From: RDXT01 sp033765305
Lineage (GTDB): Bacteria; Bacteroidota; Bacteroidia; J057
DNA length: 64,000 bases
Reading direction: 5' to 3'
Assembly (NCBI GenBank): GCA_033765305.1
Contig: JANRID010000004.1
Coordinates: 6,619 to 70,618 of the forward strand
The stretch's first letter is position 1. Every line of letters starts with the position of its first letter. The position numbers and the translations under genes were made by a program. Of the stretch, positions 44,952 to 54,132 are shown piece after piece. The notes beneath the pieces are model-generated. The model was not told the origin of the DNA and made no database searches. It was given only the letters and a program-made list of their open reading frames with translations.

Positions 44952-46157
44952 TCAGCCTCCCGCCGCCTCCACCGCCCTCCACACCCGCATGAAGTTGCCG
45001 CCGCAGATGCGCTCGATGTCTGCCTCGCTGTAGCCCCGCTTGAGCAGCTCCAGGATCAGCACCGGATAGTACGACACATCCTTCAGCCCCTCCGGCAGCG
45101 AGTCCCCTACCCCGTCGAAGTCGGAGCCGAAGCCCACATGCTCCACGCCGATGAGCCGGACCACATGATCGATGTGGTCCGCGACCGTCTCCACATGCGA
45201 GTAGATCTTGCCCTGCTCCTGCTCGAACTTGCGCACATATTCCCGGAAGCCGGGGCTTTCCGGCGTGATGCTGTCGCGCTCGGCGGCTTCGCGGAAGCGG
45301 TCCCGGTTCTTGCGCAGCTCGCCGTCGAGGAAGGCCGAGCCGAAATTGATCAGGATCACGCCCCCGTTCTGCCCCACCATCCGGATCATGGTATCGCTCA
45401 TGTTCCGCTCGAAGCCCGGTGTGAAGGCCCGGCAGGAGGAATGCGAGGCGATGACAGGCACCCGGACGATCCGCATCACATCGAAAAAGGCGCTGTCGCT
45501 GATATGCGACACGTCCACCATGATCCCGATGCGGTTCATCTCCCGCACCACCGAGTCGCCGAAGGGGCTGAGCCCGTTCCAGGTGCGGGTGGTGTCGTAG
45601 CTGGAGTCGCAGATGAGGTTGTCGGTGGCATGGGTCAGGGTGATATAGCGGATGCCCCGGCGGTGGAAATAGGCCACATTCGCGAGGTCGTGCTCGATGC
45701 CGGAGCCGTTTTCCATGCCCATTGGCAGCGAGATTTTGCCCGCACGCGTGTTGGCCTCCGCCTCGCCGGGCGAATAGGCCATCGCAAACTTGTCCGGAAA
45801 TCGCTGCGGAATCTCGGCGATCATGTCGATCAGACTGTCAGCCAGGGCCTTGGAGTTGCCGGGGCGGAGCTGGCGGTCGGAGGGAAGGTAAATGGACATA
45901 AACGGCGCGTCGAGCCCGCCGGCCACCGAGCGCTCGTAGTCGAAGTCGCCGTCGGGGGTGCGGATGGACACGTCGAGGTACTGGCGGTCCAGGCGGAAAT
46001 GATGCACGCGCATGCGGTACGGCAGGTCCACATGCCCGTCGGCGATGAGGAAGCGGCGGGCCAGGGCCTTCGCCTGGTCCAGGGTGGGCGCAGGCCTGCA
46101 GGAAGCCCACAGCAGGGCGGCAAGCGCCAGGGAAATCGGCAGAGCAGATCGCATCAT
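44952..46157 (-). CDS. Membrane dipeptidase (M19, renal dipeptidase family) lipoprotein
   Basis: The protein has 401 residues from the ATG at 46157 (a second ATG follows at once). MMRSALPISLALAALLWASC is a lipoprotein signal. M19 zinc-site motifs are DGHVDLP (HxD), MGMENGSGIE (bridging Glu), SHSSC (His) and HVGFGSDFDGVGD (His/Asp region). The family hydrolyses dipeptides, often including D-residues such as those from peptidoglycan turnover. It is downstream of the propeller lipoprotein gene on the same strand, 69 bases apart. Confidence 0.92.
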   Translation of the reverse strand: MMRSALPISLALAALLWASCRPAPTLDQAKALARRFLIADGHVDLPYRMRVHHFRLDRQYLDVSIRTPDGDFDYERSVAGGLDAPFMSIYLPSDRQLRPGNSKALADSLIDMIAEIPQRFPDKFAMAYSPGEAEANTRAGKISLPMGMENGSGIEHDLANVAYFHRRGIRYITLTHATDNLICDSSYDTTRTWNGLSPFGDSVVREMNRIGIMVDVSHISDSAFFDVMRIVRVPVIASHSSCRAFTPGFERNMSDTMIRMVGQNGGVILINFGSAFLDGELRKNRDRFREAAERDSITPESPGFREYVRKFEQEQGKIYSHVETVADHIDHVVRLIGVEHVGFGSDFDGVGDSLPEGLKDVSYYPVLILELLKRGYSEADIERICGGNFMRVWRAVEAAGG

Positions 46158-46226
46158 AAGCCAGGATGGGTAACCGGCAAGTATAGCCAGAAAGCCGCAC
46201 CTAACCAACCTGCCGCAGCGCCGCCT

Positions 46227-47732
46227 TTACTCCACGACGATGAGCGCGTTGGGGATTTCGGCCAGATCGCGCTCCCGGTCTTTGAGCACCTGCAGGGTCT
46301 GGAGGTCCACCACGTTGTACTTGCCGGGCGGGGAGGCGCTGCCGGCTGTGGGATGATGGGGAATATCGGTGCCGCCGGTGTTTTCGGAGGAAATGTACAG
46401 CAGACGCCCGCCGGGGGCGACGCTGACGCCGTGCGGGCGGTGCCCGACGTTGTAGAGATTGCGCAGGAAGCGCAGCTCCGCCAGGTCGATCACAGACACG
46501 CAGCCCTGCACCGCGCCCTGCTCGGCGGCATTTTCCTGCGAACGGCAGGCCACAAACAGCCGCCCGCCCGCCGGATCGAGCGCCATCAGGCGGGGATAAT
46601 CGCCCACCGGGATGACGGCCAGCAGGGCACCGGTCTGCGCATGCAGCACGCGCACCTCGTCGCGGGCGCTGCACGAGATGTAGAGCCGCTGCCCATCGGG
46701 CGAAAGCAGCACCTGATAGGGCAGATATGCGTTGGTCGGGCGCTCCAGCGGATCGTTGGCCGGGTCGAGGACCCATTTTTCCTCCGAAAGAAACCCGTCC
46801 GCATCCAGCTCCAGCCGGGAGATATAATTTCCCTGGTTGGCCGTCACGTAAATGACCGAAAAGTCGGCGTTCGCCGCCAGTCCGTGGGGATAGCTCATGA
46901 AGCTGCCGCCGGCCCGGATTTCCTGGACGAGGGTCATGGTTTCGGTATCGATCAGGCTGAGCTTGGCCTCGTTTTCGGAATCGTTCCAATGGGTGACGAC
47001 GGCGCGGCTGCCGTCCGGGCTGAGGGCGATCAGGGAGGGAGATGCCCCGATGGCGACGCGTCCGGCGAAGGCGTAGGTATCCGTGCGGTATTTCTCCAGC
47101 AGGTTGCCGTTGATCAGGGTCACGTAGAAATGCTGCCGGTCGGGCGAAACGGCGATGTAATGGGGCGCTTCCAGCTCGCCGGGCAATTGCCCCACCTCTA
47201 CAAAGCGCATGATGCGGTCGCTGCCCAGATCGGACACGGCGACGAGGTCGCTGCCGGAGCAGAGGGCAAACACTTTCTGCCCGGTCTCCTGCTTGCGCTG
47301 CGCCCAGTAGTAGGCGCCGCTGCGCGACAGCGCGCCGGCGGAGATCCAGTCGCGCAGGCGCAGCACCTCGGCCCGGCTCAGGAACTCCGAGCTATCCTCG
47401 GGCATGGTGGGCAGGGCGCGCAGCCCCAGATCCGGATAGGTGTTGACGTGCTGGAACAGGAAGGACCAGTCGGTCTCATAGGGCACCAGCACGGCGCCGC
47501 GGGCGCTGCCGGCCATCAGCTGCTCCCAGCTTTCGAGCGAAAGCCCCGCCTCCGGCGAAGGCCCGGCGTGGCAGTCTTCGGTGGCGCAGGTCGTCAGAAA
47601 AATCCCGCCTGTGGCGTCGGGATAGCCGGAGGCCTCGATCCGCTCCTGGAGCGGCGCTTCCGGCTTGCAAGCAGTCCCCGCTGCGCAGAGCAGCAGGCCC
47701 CAGATCCATCGCATAGTTGCCTTCACGTCCAT
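46227..47732 (-). CDS. Lipoprotein with cytochrome-c-like CX4CH site and YncE-type beta-propeller
   Basis: The protein has 501 residues from the ATG at 47732; an alternative ATG at 47714 is equally possible. A lipobox (LLLCAAGTAC) gives Cys22. Residues 45-140 look like a class I cytochrome-c domain of the planctomycete type, with CATEDCH (Cys49, Cys54, His55), a CX4CH spacing rather than CX2CH, and a later LPTMPEDS possible Met ligand. Residues 150-500 form a YncE/YVTN propeller (ALSPDGSRAVVTHWND, LLSPDGQRLYISCSARDEVR). It may pass electrons or sense a substrate in the periplasm; its redox partner is unknown. Confidence 0.72.
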   Translation of the reverse strand: MDVKATMRWIWGLLLCAAGTACKPEAPLQERIEASGYPDATGGIFLTTCATEDCHAGPSPEAGLSLESWEQLMAGSARGAVLVPYETDWSFLFQHVNTYPDLGLRALPTMPEDSSEFLSRAEVLRLRDWISAGALSRSGAYYWAQRKQETGQKVFALCSGSDLVAVSDLGSDRIMRFVEVGQLPGELEAPHYIAVSPDRQHFYVTLINGNLLEKYRTDTYAFAGRVAIGASPSLIALSPDGSRAVVTHWNDSENEAKLSLIDTETMTLVQEIRAGGSFMSYPHGLAANADFSVIYVTANQGNYISRLELDADGFLSEEKWVLDPANDPLERPTNAYLPYQVLLSPDGQRLYISCSARDEVRVLHAQTGALLAVIPVGDYPRLMALDPAGGRLFVACRSQENAAEQGAVQGCVSVIDLAELRFLRNLYNVGHRPHGVSVAPGGRLLYISSENTGGTDIPHHPTAGSASPPGKYNVVDLQTLQVLKDRERDLAEIPNALIVVE

Positions 47733-47769
47733 GTCTGTGCTTAACGCCTTAAATTGGCCGGAATCCTTG

Positions 47770-47777
47770 TAAGTTTG
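47770..47777 (+). promoter_or_regulatory. -7 promoter element of the oxidoreductase gene
   Basis: TAAGTTTG fits TAnnTTTG, 51 bases before the ATG at 47829. The nearest TTG (47754-47756) is only 13 bases upstream. Confidence 0.4.
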
Positions 47778-47828
47778 GCGGCGGAACGGCCCAATGGCCA
47801 GAATGCATACACCTACGGTTAAAACGGC

Positions 47829-48800
47829 ATGATTCGCATCGGGTTGCTGGGCGCAGGCTATCTGGGCAAGATTCACCTCCGGCTGCTGCGGGAGCTGGCC
47901 GGGGCGGAGCTGGCCGGATTTTACGACTCGGACCCGGAGGTGGCGGCGCGGGTGTCGGCGGAGTCGGGGGTGGCGGCCTTTCCGGATGCGGCCAGCCTGA
48001 TCCAGGCCTGCGACGCGCTGGACATCGTCACCCCGACGGTCAGCCATTATGCCTATGCCGAGCAGGGGCTGCGGGCGGGGCGGCATCTTTTCATCGAAAA
48101 GCCGCTGACGGCCTCCGTGGCCGAAGGCCGGGCCCTGGCCGCCCTGGCGGCGGCGCATCCGGAGCTGGTGGTGCAGGTGGGGCATGTGGAGCGCTTCAAT
48201 CCGGCCTTTCTGGCCGTGCAGCCGCTGGGGCTGGCGCCCCGCTTCATCGAAGGGCACCGCCTGGCGCCCTACAACCCGCGGGGCACCGACGTCTCGGTGG
48301 TGCTGGACCTCATGATCCACGACCTGGACATCGTGCTGAGCCTCGTGCGCGCGCCCCTGCAGCGCGTCAGCGCGGCGGGTGTGTCCGTCATCAGCGATAC
48401 GCCCGACCTCGCCAATGCCCGGCTGGAGTTTGAAAACGGCTGCGTCGCCAACCTTACCGCCAGCCGGATCTCGATGAAGCCCATGCGGCGGCTCCGCCTC
48501 TTCCAGCATCACGCCTATGTGGCGATGGACTTCCTGACGCGGCAGGCCGAGGTGGTGCAGGTCTCCGATCAGGCTGCGCCCAATGCCCTGCCGCTGTCGC
48601 CGGCGCCCGGCCAGCCATCCCGCTACCTGGTGCTGAACCAGCCGCCGGCGCCCGAGGTCAATTCGATCGGGCTGGAGCTGGAGTCCTTTGTGCGGAGCAT
48701 CCGCAGCGGCACGCCGCCGCCGGTGCCCCTCGCCGACGGCCTGGCAGCCCTCGAAGCCGCCTGGCAGATCATCGGCTGCATGGCCGAGGCGCGGGTGTGA
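47829..48800 (+). CDS. Gfo/Idh/MocA family NAD(P)-dependent oxidoreductase
   Basis: The protein has 323 residues. The N-terminal Rossmann fold begins IGLLGAGYLGKIHLRLLRE, with DIVTPTVSHY and the family EKPL motif (FIEKPLTAS, catalytic Lys). The C-terminal alpha/beta domain has VLDLMIHDLDIVLSLV, in which HD is the usual substrate-site pair. The family oxidises or reduces sugars, inositols and biliverdin-like substrates; none can be named here. It is convergent with the PepSY gene, only 6 bases away. Confidence 0.9.
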   Translation: MIRIGLLGAGYLGKIHLRLLRELAGAELAGFYDSDPEVAARVSAESGVAAFPDAASLIQACDALDIVTPTVSHYAYAEQGLRAGRHLFIEKPLTASVAEGRALAALAAAHPELVVQVGHVERFNPAFLAVQPLGLAPRFIEGHRLAPYNPRGTDVSVVLDLMIHDLDIVLSLVRAPLQRVSAAGVSVISDTPDLANARLEFENGCVANLTASRISMKPMRRLRLFQHHAYVAMDFLTRQAEVVQVSDQAAPNALPLSPAPGQPSRYLVLNQPPAPEVNSIGLELESFVRSIRSGTPPPVPLADGLAALEAAWQIIGCMAEARV

Positions 48801-48806
48801 GGCGCT

Positions 48807-49982
48807 TCACGCGCGGGCGCGCCGACGGGCACGGCGGGAAGCACCGCCCCGGCGCGTATGGCGCCAGCGGCGCCACCACATCAGAAACCCGGTGAAGGAC
48901 AGCAGCGCAGGCGTCAGGCCCAGCAGGACGTACAGCACCCGCGAATATTCGCCTGCGAATGTTCCTGCATGAAAGCTGTATGCCACCGCATTGAATTGCT
49001 CCCAAAGATTCATCCCCCGGAGTTCCTGGTTGATGTCGTGGGTCTCTGCCACCTCGCCGGTATGGGGAAGGAAATGCACCGAACTCGAACCGTGCGGAAC
49101 GATGGAGGGCGTACCCGGAATATGGCCAGAAATCCGGATATTCCGCGTCCCGGCCTGCCCGCCGGAGCGGGCGGTGAACGGAATGTAGACATGCTCGATC
49201 CTAAAGCCCGGGAATATTTCGTCCACCTGCCCCATGAGCCGGTCGATCGACGTGTACGGCTGGGTGATCGGGGGCTGGGGCTGAGGAGCCGCCCAGGTTT
49301 CCCGGTCGAATACCGTCCAGTTCATCTGCAGACCGCTGTAAAAAATCAGCAGATTCAGCGCCAGGCTCCACACCCCCACGTAGCGGTGCAGCCCCGAACT
49401 GATGGTACGCCAGTTTCGCCATACTACGGGTGCCCGGAATATCAGCGCCTTCCAGAGATACCGCCTGTACAGGATCAGGCCGGTTAGGCTATTGAGGAAC
49501 AGCAGGATTCCGGCAAGCGTGACCGCCAGCATCCCCGGCGTGCCCAGGTGCAGGCAGTAATGAAAGGTAAGGGTCCAGTGCAGAAATGAATGAAAATCCC
49601 GGTAATAGCCCGCCCGGACTTCCTTGCCGCTGTAGGGGTCCACGTCTGTCTGGTAGAGGTCCCAGCTGAAATAGATGGATTGTTCTTCCGCCATGCCGTA
49701 CAGCCGGAAGCTGTAGCAATCTTCCGGGTGCTGCGGAAACCACATGATAGCGGTGCCCGACGCAGCCGGATAACGGGCCCGGACCAGATGAAACAGCGAA
49801 TCGACGGGGAGGCGCTCCGCCTGGGGCGCCACGGTCAGCGTTTCCCGGTTCAGCCAGCGGTCCAGCTCCTGGTAATACACCAGCAGCGATCCCGACAGGC
49901 CCAGCATCCCCAGCCAAAGGCCATTGATGAGCCCCAGCCAGCTGTGAAGGGTGAAGATCCGCTTCAGAACTGCAGATTTCAT
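48807..49982 (-). CDS. PepSY-associated transmembrane protein (siderophore-uptake type)
   Basis: The protein has 391 residues with four membrane helices: about 10-35 (SWLGLINGLWLGMLGLSGSL), 140-165, 190-215 and 345-370 (VLYVLLGLTPALLSFTGFLM). Periplasmic PepSY-type sequence lies between them, and it ends in an Arg-rich tail. The family includes PiuB-like and FhuF/FsrB-like inner-membrane proteins thought to reduce or take up iron from siderophores. It is the last gene of the run from 54525, behind the DJ-1-like gene, so a metal-uptake role is inferred from family and context. Confidence 0.85.
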   Translation of the reverse strand: MKSAVLKRIFTLHSWLGLINGLWLGMLGLSGSLLVYYQELDRWLNRETLTVAPQAERLPVDSLFHLVRARYPAASGTAIMWFPQHPEDCYSFRLYGMAEEQSIYFSWDLYQTDVDPYSGKEVRAGYYRDFHSFLHWTLTFHYCLHLGTPGMLAVTLAGILLFLNSLTGLILYRRYLWKALIFRAPVVWRNWRTISSGLHRYVGVWSLALNLLIFYSGLQMNWTVFDRETWAAPQPQPPITQPYTSIDRLMGQVDEIFPGFRIEHVYIPFTARSGGQAGTRNIRISGHIPGTPSIVPHGSSSVHFLPHTGEVAETHDINQELRGMNLWEQFNAVAYSFHAGTFAGEYSRVLYVLLGLTPALLSFTGFLMWWRRWRHTRRGGASRRARRRARA

Positions 49983-50050
49983 ATGCCAGTCATATCGGCA
50001 GCAGCCTGCGGCAGGCTGCTGCCGGGTATAGATTCAGATTACCATGCCCC

Positions 50051-50932
50051 TCACTTCGCCCGCTCCAGGCTGTCCATCAGCGGCAGCACGCCCATGTCGT
50101 ACATCGACCTCATCATCCACTCCACGGCCCAGCCGGTCTTTTCGGGGGTTCCCCCTTCGATGGGCGGCGCCGGGTCATACTCCATGTCCAGCATCACGGC
50201 CTGGGTGTAGCGCTCCCCGTAATTGTCGTTCATGATTGCCAGGGCCATGTCCATCCCAGCGGTCACCCCGGCGGAGGTCCAGTACTTGCCGTCCTGGGTA
50301 AACCGCTCGCCGGTGAAGGCAGCGCCGTACTTGTTGAGCATTTCTTCTGCACGGTACCAGTTGGTCGTGGCGCGCTTCCCTTGCAGCAGGCCGGTGGCGC
50401 CCAGCACCCAGACCCCGGTGCATACCGCGCTGGTGTACACGCTCCGCTCATCGATCCTGCGGATCCAGTCGTGGAGTTTTTTGTCGTACGCGGCTTCGAT
50501 GGTGCCGGTGAATCCGCCCGGAATCACCAGCACATCCAGCTGCTGCACCGAGTCGATGATGGTATTGGGCACAATTTCCACCCCCATCACCGTCCGGATA
50601 TGGCCGGGTTTCAGGGCGATGAGCTGGGTTTTGACGCCCATCGACTGCCCCAGCACATATCGGGGGCCCATCATATCCAGGTCATTTACGCCGTCATACA
50701 CGAGGATGCCGATGGTGCGGATGTCGTGTTTGGGCTTGCCGAGCACTGCATCCATGACGCCGCTGTGGTTGTCTGGGCGGAAGCTGTCGATGACAGCCCG
50801 GAGCCTGAGCGAGTCTTCGCGGCTTATGGCGGTGGCGGGCGCAGGGGTATGCTGCGGTTTTTGAGGGCCGCAGGCGTTCAGCAGGCCGGCGGCCAGCAGA
50901 AGGGCGGAGACGGATTTCACCGGAATATTCAT
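50051..50932 (-). CDS. DJ-1/PfpI (GlxA/isonitrile-hydratase-like) lipoprotein
   Basis: The protein has 293 residues from the ATG at 50932. SALLLAAGLLNAC is a lipobox with Cys21, unusual since most DJ-1/PfpI proteins are cytosolic. The fold is clear: IGILVYDGVNDLDMMGP, VLVIPGGF, nucleophile elbow SAVCTGVWVLGATGLL (Cys171) and KRATTNW. Most GlxA/InhA relatives have His where Asn191 is seen here (ATTHW), so the catalytic apparatus is altered. The DUF2911 gene lies 10 bases upstream. Role unknown; a sensor or chaperone for the adjoining uptake system is one guess. Confidence 0.82.
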   Translation of the reverse strand: MNIPVKSVSALLLAAGLLNACGPQKPQHTPAPATAISREDSLRLRAVIDSFRPDNHSGVMDAVLGKPKHDIRTIGILVYDGVNDLDMMGPRYVLGQSMGVKTQLIALKPGHIRTVMGVEIVPNTIIDSVQQLDVLVIPGGFTGTIEAAYDKKLHDWIRRIDERSVYTSAVCTGVWVLGATGLLQGKRATTNWYRAEEMLNKYGAAFTGERFTQDGKYWTSAGVTAGMDMALAIMNDNYGERYTQAVMLDMEYDPAPPIEGGTPEKTGWAVEWMMRSMYDMGVLPLMDSLERAK

Positions 50933-50942
50933 ATGGGAGGAG

Positions 50943-51509
50943 TTAGCGGATAATTTCAAACCGGATGCGAAGCGTATCCCAGTCTATCGTGACCATGCCT
51001 GTGTTTGCGCTTTGCGGGACTACCGAATAGGTGAGCCGCTCGGTATGCGCGTGCGGCTCTGGCTGCACGGTCCACCGCAGCACGTCATCGGCAGCATCGT
51101 ATTCATCGGTCAGGTGCTGCCGCCAGTTTTTATTGAGAATGAGCACCCAGCTTTCGCGGCCCGGGATGGTGAAAAATGCATAAGTGCCGGCACGGATTCT
51201 GGCACCGGCAATCTGCACAGGAGCGGAAAACATGATCGAAGTGGCATGGTGCGCGCCTGTCACCCAGGGCTCGCCGTAGGGTACCAGCCCGCCCCAGATG
51301 ATGCGGCCGCGCACGGCAGGCGCATTGTATTCGATATGCACATGCGCGCTGCCGATGTCGGCCATGGCCACCCGGTGCGGGCTGCCCTTGGCGGTATCGG
51401 CCGGCTGGGCAGCGCCGGATGCATGGGTGCCATGCATGTGCTGCGCGCTGCTTCCGGCATGGCAGGCAGCCAGGATGGCTGCGCATATCAGGATGAGGAT
51501 CTGTTTCAT
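50943..51509 (-). CDS. DUF2911 domain lipoprotein
   Basis: The protein has 188 residues. MKQILILICAAILAAC is a lipoprotein signal. A His/Met-rich stretch follows (HAGSSAQHMHGTHASG). The DUF2911 core includes ADIGSAHVHIEYNAPAVRGR, IWGGLVPYGEPWVTGAHHAT and GTYAFFTIPGRESWVLILN. Function unknown; the His/Met segment hints at copper or another metal. It is 54 bases behind the TonB receptor and 10 ahead of the DJ-1-like gene. Confidence 0.88.
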   Translation of the reverse strand: MKQILILICAAILAACHAGSSAQHMHGTHASGAAQPADTAKGSPHRVAMADIGSAHVHIEYNAPAVRGRIIWGGLVPYGEPWVTGAHHATSIMFSAPVQIAGARIRAGTYAFFTIPGRESWVLILNKNWRQHLTDEYDAADDVLRWTVQPEPHAHTERLTYSVVPQSANTGMVTIDWDTLRIRFEIIR

Positions 51510-51563
51510 CGTGGTCTCCAGATGAAGGGAGGCGGCCCGCGCCGCCTCCCGCAGGTGAGCAGA

Positions 51564-53948
51564 TCAGAATTTGACACTGAGGGTCAGGCCCAAGGTGCGC
51601 GGGGCTGCGGTCCGCACGCTGCGGCTGCCGAAGCTGGTGTCCGGCGTGCCGAAGGCGAGGTACACAGCATCGTTCAGGTTCTGGCCCCAGAACACGAGGC
51701 TGTACTTCTGATTCAGCTCCACGGAAATCCGGGCGTTGAACACCGTATAGGCCGGCTGGCTGAGGCTGTTCTGAATATCGGTGTAAAACTCGCCTACCCG
51801 GCGGACCTCGCCGCGCAGCGTTGCGCGCAGCTTGCCCGGCAGCGGCAGCGTATACTGCGCGCCCAGGAAGAACGTGCTCGCCGGCGCATTGGAGAGGCGG
51901 TTGCCGCCGATCGGGGTCAGCAGCTCCTCGCCCGTGGCGAAATTGACCCGCCTCAGCGAAAAATCCAGGTACTGCGTCGCGTTGTAGCCGAAGCTGGCAT
52001 CCAGCTGCAGGCCTTTCACCGGGATGGCCGAAGCTTCGAGCTCGATCCCCGCCGACCGGGCATCGCCCACATTTTCACGGGCATAGGTGAAGGGGGCCAC
52101 CAGGTTGAAAAACTGGAGATCCTGCCACCGGATCAGAAATGCGGCGGCGCCGAGGCTCAGCTTGCCGCCGGGGGTGAGCAGCTTGCCGCCCAGCTCGAAG
52201 TTGTCGGAGTATTCCGGATCGAAGGTCTGGCGGATGCCCGAGGGCAGCTTCTGCGCATTGACCCCGCCGGCGCGGAAGCCGCGCGTGTAGCTGAGGTACA
52301 GGCTGGAGCCGGCGCTGGGGGCGTAGCTCAGCACCACCTTGGGCGAAAGCGCCGAATAGGAGCCGCTGACCGTCGTGTCGGGATTGGTCTGGATAAACTG
52401 GCCGGCGATGAAGGAAGCATCGCCGAAGCCGTTGAAGATGCTCTCGCGCCGCTCGTTGTCGTAGCGCAGGCCAGCGCTGGCTTTGAGCCTGGAGGCAATC
52501 CGGAAGCTCAGCTCGCCGAACACGGCCAGACCCTGGTTATTGCTGATGTTGCGGAAAACGGAATAGGCATCCGGCGCCACCTCGAACGCCAGGTTGGTGG
52601 AGGGCTCGTAGCCTTTCTGCGTAAACCCGAAAACTCCGGCGGTGTACTGCAGACGCGATTCCCGGCGGGCGGAGCTGATCCGGACTTCCTGGGTCAGCAC
52701 CTGCTGCGGGGGCAGCGGCTCGCCGATGGCGCTTTCCCAGAATGAATGGTAGAAGCCAGGGAAATCAATGTCCTCGAACGAGAGCGAAATGCGCTGCAGC
52801 GCCGAGATGGAGGTAATGGTAAAAGCCGGGCTGTAATACTTCAGCACCAGGGAGGTGTTGGAAATCCGGCGGTCGTGGCTGCCCACCCGGCGCAGGTAGA
52901 TCTGGTCCGGAGCGGCGAATGCGACGGTTTCGGAAGGCTGGGATACGAAAAACCCGGTCTCGTCCGACCAGTCGCGCTGGGCTTTGAAGTTCAGGGTGGC
53001 ACTGAAGCGGGCCGAAGGCAGCCATTTCAGGTAGAAGTTGCCGTAGAGGTTGCGCTCGCCGCCGACCGTGCGGCCCTGCGCGGCAGCTTCGGCGCCGCCG
53101 GTGCCGGTGGTATCGTTGATCCAGTAGCCCTTCCGGCCCTGGTAGAGGCCGCTGGCGCCCAGGAACAGCTGGTCCCTGATCAGCGGCAGCTTGAAGCCCG
53201 CGCTGTGGCGCTGCAGCGCCAGATTGCCGATGCCGACCTCGGCGAAGCCTTCGCTGCGGTTCGTGGGCTGCCGGGTCACGATATTGACCACCCCGCCCAT
53301 CGCATTGCGGCCAAACAGCGTGCCCTGCGGCCCGCGCAGCACTTCGATCCGCTCGATGTCGGTGAACATGAACCCGTTGGCCAGGATGTCCAGGCTGTTG
53401 ACATCGTCCACATAGGTGGCCACTGCCGGGTTTTCGCTGAACACCTGCACCCCGCGGATGGACTGCACCTGCTGAAAGCCTACGCCCAGCTCCTGATAGA
53501 GGTAGTTGGGCACGAGCGCCGTCAGGCCGCCGAGGCCCCAGGTGCGGGTTTCCACGACTTTTTCCGCATTCAGCACCGAGGCCGCCACCGGTGCGGATAC
53601 GCTCAGGGCCTCCTGCTTCGTGGCCGTCAGGACAATTTCATCGAGCGAGACCAGGTCTTCGGACAGGATAAAGTCCGCCTGCACCTCGCCCTCCGCGACG
53701 GCGACCTCCAGCGAACGGGCCGCATAACCCGGAGCCTGCGCCACCAGCTGATAGCTGCCGTAGGGCAGCAGGAGCGTGTACGTGCCTTCCGACCCCGTCA
53801 CCGCCCCGCGGGCGATATTCAGCACCGAAATCGAAGCATAGGGGACTGCATCCCCCGACGTGGTCCTGACCGATCCGGTAATCCGCTGGCCTGCGGCATG
53901 CTGCACCAAGGCCACGCCAATGGCCAGCCATATGAAAAGCTGTTTCAT
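51564..53948 (-). CDS. TonB-dependent outer-membrane receptor
   Basis: The protein has 794 residues. A signal peptide (LFIWLAIGVALVQHAAG) leads into a carboxypeptidase-regulatory-like beta-sandwich (about 22-95, ITGSVRTTSGDAVPYASISV). A plug domain follows at about 105-225 with DEIVLTATKQE and the typical IEVLRGPQGTLFGRNAMGGV. A 22-strand barrel extends to the final Phe (LGLTLSVKF). It resembles iron-siderophore or copper receptors rather than SusC, and no SusD partner is present. Neighbours (Cys-rich small protein, DUF2911, PepSY) support metal-complex uptake energised by TonB. Confidence 0.93.
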   Translation of the reverse strand: MKQLFIWLAIGVALVQHAAGQRITGSVRTTSGDAVPYASISVLNIARGAVTGSEGTYTLLLPYGSYQLVAQAPGYAARSLEVAVAEGEVQADFILSEDLVSLDEIVLTATKQEALSVSAPVAASVLNAEKVVETRTWGLGGLTALVPNYLYQELGVGFQQVQSIRGVQVFSENPAVATYVDDVNSLDILANGFMFTDIERIEVLRGPQGTLFGRNAMGGVVNIVTRQPTNRSEGFAEVGIGNLALQRHSAGFKLPLIRDQLFLGASGLYQGRKGYWINDTTGTGGAEAAAQGRTVGGERNLYGNFYLKWLPSARFSATLNFKAQRDWSDETGFFVSQPSETVAFAAPDQIYLRRVGSHDRRISNTSLVLKYYSPAFTITSISALQRISLSFEDIDFPGFYHSFWESAIGEPLPPQQVLTQEVRISSARRESRLQYTAGVFGFTQKGYEPSTNLAFEVAPDAYSVFRNISNNQGLAVFGELSFRIASRLKASAGLRYDNERRESIFNGFGDASFIAGQFIQTNPDTTVSGSYSALSPKVVLSYAPSAGSSLYLSYTRGFRAGGVNAQKLPSGIRQTFDPEYSDNFELGGKLLTPGGKLSLGAAAFLIRWQDLQFFNLVAPFTYARENVGDARSAGIELEASAIPVKGLQLDASFGYNATQYLDFSLRRVNFATGEELLTPIGGNRLSNAPASTFFLGAQYTLPLPGKLRATLRGEVRRVGEFYTDIQNSLSQPAYTVFNARISVELNQKYSLVFWGQNLNDAVYLAFGTPDTSFGSRSVRTAAPRTLGLTLSVKF

Positions 53949-54132
53949 TGCAAAAAAAATTCAGGTAAACACATACAGGCAGAAACCCCTGCGGCAGCGC
54001 GCAATGCGCAGGCTGCAGCGGGGACAGCATAAGCGCAGCCGTCCCATGCGGCCCTCGGGCCTGCATGGCAGCAGCCGCATGAACTGGCATTGCCTGCGCA
54101 AACAGCCGGGCCGACAGCCCGGATCCGCACGC

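Noticed and set aside
53949..54132. Riboswitch upstream of the TonB receptor
   Set aside because: The gap holds a GC-rich imperfect hairpin, but none of the conserved cobalamin- or other riboswitch core boxes could be found.
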